DNA from: CAZPDM01 sp964585305
GTDB taxonomy: Bacteria > Planctomycetota > Uabimicrobiia > Uabimicrobiales > JABWCH01
Length of the DNA: 33,865 bases
NCBI GenBank assembly: GCA_964585305.1
Contig: CAZPDM010000046.1
Location: forward strand, 1-33,865
Reading direction: 5' to 3'
Both the position numbers and the translations under genes were made by a program. The notes under the pieces are model-generated. The model saw nothing but the letters and a program-made list of their open reading frames with translations. It did not search any database and was not told the DNA's origin. Positions 33,109 through 33,865 of this stretch are shown here, one piece after another. The first letter of the stretch is position 1; each line of letters opens with the position of its first letter.

Positions 33109-33567
33109 GTTCTGGAGATGACGATAACAATATCAATACCAGTGCAAATATATCGGGTATTGTTACTACTTCCTCAAGTCGTACTGGTGAAATGCCCATC
33201 AGTCTTTTCTGCCAAGCCCAATAAATCCTACACTATATCGCCTCAGTTAGGCAAAGTCCTCATCAGCACCGTTCCCGTCAATAAGAAATTGAATGTGGCT
33301 GGTTTGGGCCAGCTAGAGATTCCCACGGCTTTGGCTGGTTACACTATCGGACTTTATTTCGGGGATTCCACCAACAATCAGAGCCTGCCAATATTTCCTG
33401 GCGGAAAACTCATTGTCAGTGCCTTTTTTGAAATAAATATTTGGAACGACTCTGGGCCGGTTACGACTTTGCCCAAACCACTCAAAGTGAGTCTTAAACT
33501 GCCGGATAAATATCAGGACGGGACTTTTCCCAATCCTGAGACTGGCAATCCCCCTCCTGCTATGTAA
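33093..33567 (+). pseudogene. Frame-broken remnant of a lipoprotein-like gene
   Basis: One frame (33093-33224, open after a TAG at 33090) reads SFIFFCSGDDDNNINTSANI and on to MPISLFCQAQ, with the look of the end of a lipoprotein signal (IFFC-SGDDDN) followed by a low-complexity linker. It stops with TAA at 33222. The next frame takes over (about 33195-33567) and encodes a beta-rich segment (KSYTISPQLGKVLISTVPVN, later GYTIGLYFGDSTNNQ) ending at TAA 33565-33567. No proper start codon and signal peptide are visible upstream of the cysteine in its frame. An ATG at 33118 exists in the second frame but its first 25 residues look non-coding. The segment is visibly richer in GC than the surroundings. 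It is either a decayed, transferred gene or an assembly error near the sequence end. Confidence 0.5.
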
Positions 33568-33613
33568 GTATCTTGTTGGGCAAATAATCAAACGTCGTCT
33601 CACAATAACAATC

Positions 33614-33647
33614 GTTCTCTATGCTTGCGTTAGCAAGCATAGAGAAC
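33614..33647. repeat. Perfect 15-bp inverted repeat
   Basis: GTTCTCTATGCTTGC (33614-33628), loop GTTA, and the exact complement (33633-33647). No T-run follows. It lies just beyond the remnant gene and could mark the end of a transferred segment or an RNA structure. The remaining tail 33648-33865 shows only a terminator hairpin and no gene. Confidence 0.85.
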
Positions 33648-33741
33648 TGCACAGGTTCTAGGCTATGTGTACTGGAGAACATTTCTACCTGCGTTAAAAG
33701 ACCATTTGCTATTGCAATCTTTTTTTAACTGTTTCAGAATT

Positions 33742-33779
33742 AAAAAATACTTTCGGCAAAGTTCGAAAGTATTTTTTTT
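33742..33779. terminator. Intrinsic terminator, possibly bidirectional
   Basis: AAAAAATACTTTCG (33742-33755) pairs with CGAAAGTATTTTTT (33764-33777) around an eight-base loop, with further T to 33779. It has no obvious gene before it on the plus strand; on the minus strand it could end a gene lying beyond the window. Confidence 0.85.
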
Positions 33780-33865
33780 AGCCAATTTAAAGTCAGCCCA
33801 ACTTTTTTAGAAATTTTACCATTTCCCAAAAAAGTTTGTTATATCAAAGTAGATGCTTTTCTGCG

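Overview
The window is AT-rich DNA from a Gram-negative-type bacterium. It looks like a scaffolded metagenome or draft assembly, because it holds two runs of exactly 100 N (12299-12398 and 19423-19522). Several families here are ones I associate with Planctomycetota and neighbouring PVC-type phyla: a PATAN/DUF4388-TPR protein, a secreted YdjY-like protein, an FHA-membrane protein, secreted HEAT-repeat proteins, and an RmlD-like SDR. The phylum is inference only; there is no rRNA or marker gene. TTG and GTG starts are common among the genes.

Layout. 1-5660: sugar and envelope genes (a truncated polytopic membrane protein, GDP-mannose 4,6-dehydratase, a family 4 glycosyltransferase, an unknown secreted protein), with a MoxR ATPase and a tRNA-Gly(GCC) that has a textbook promoter and terminator. 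5941-15420: a co-oriented block of PATAN-TPR, YdjY-like, a possible starch-binding-domain protein, a secreted HEAT protein with an embedded pseudo-receiver domain, a calcineurin-like phosphoesterase, and an FHA-transmembrane-lectin-like protein. 15516-18572: an NtrB/NtrC-type pair. 18742-25068: a second sigma-54 activator, then a sigma-54 type -24/-12 promoter, then a tight operon of sensor kinase, receiver-only regulator, two TrkA-like RCK proteins and a TrkH/KtrB potassium channel subunit. 25119-30381: minus-strand genes for an SDR lacking its catalytic Tyr and Lys, a secreted HEAT protein, CinA, and an unusual protein with a 20-residue tandem repeat, a coiled coil and a possible nuclease-like C-terminus. 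30382-31152: a long non-coding spacer full of hairpins and a direct repeat. 31153-32622: a POT-family peptide transporter. 32623-33865: a mostly non-coding tail with a perfect 24-bp palindrome and a frame-broken gene remnant of visibly higher GC.

The most coherent system is the potassium module. The activator at 18742 lies just upstream of the only convincing sigma-54 promoter seen in the window, and that promoter faces an operon holding a kinase, a receiver and a complete Trk/Ktr-type uptake system. This suggests K+ uptake controlled by phosphorelay and sigma-54. In both N-gapped genes the 100-N filler breaks the frame artificially. The corrected spans are 9838-12533 and 18742-19963.
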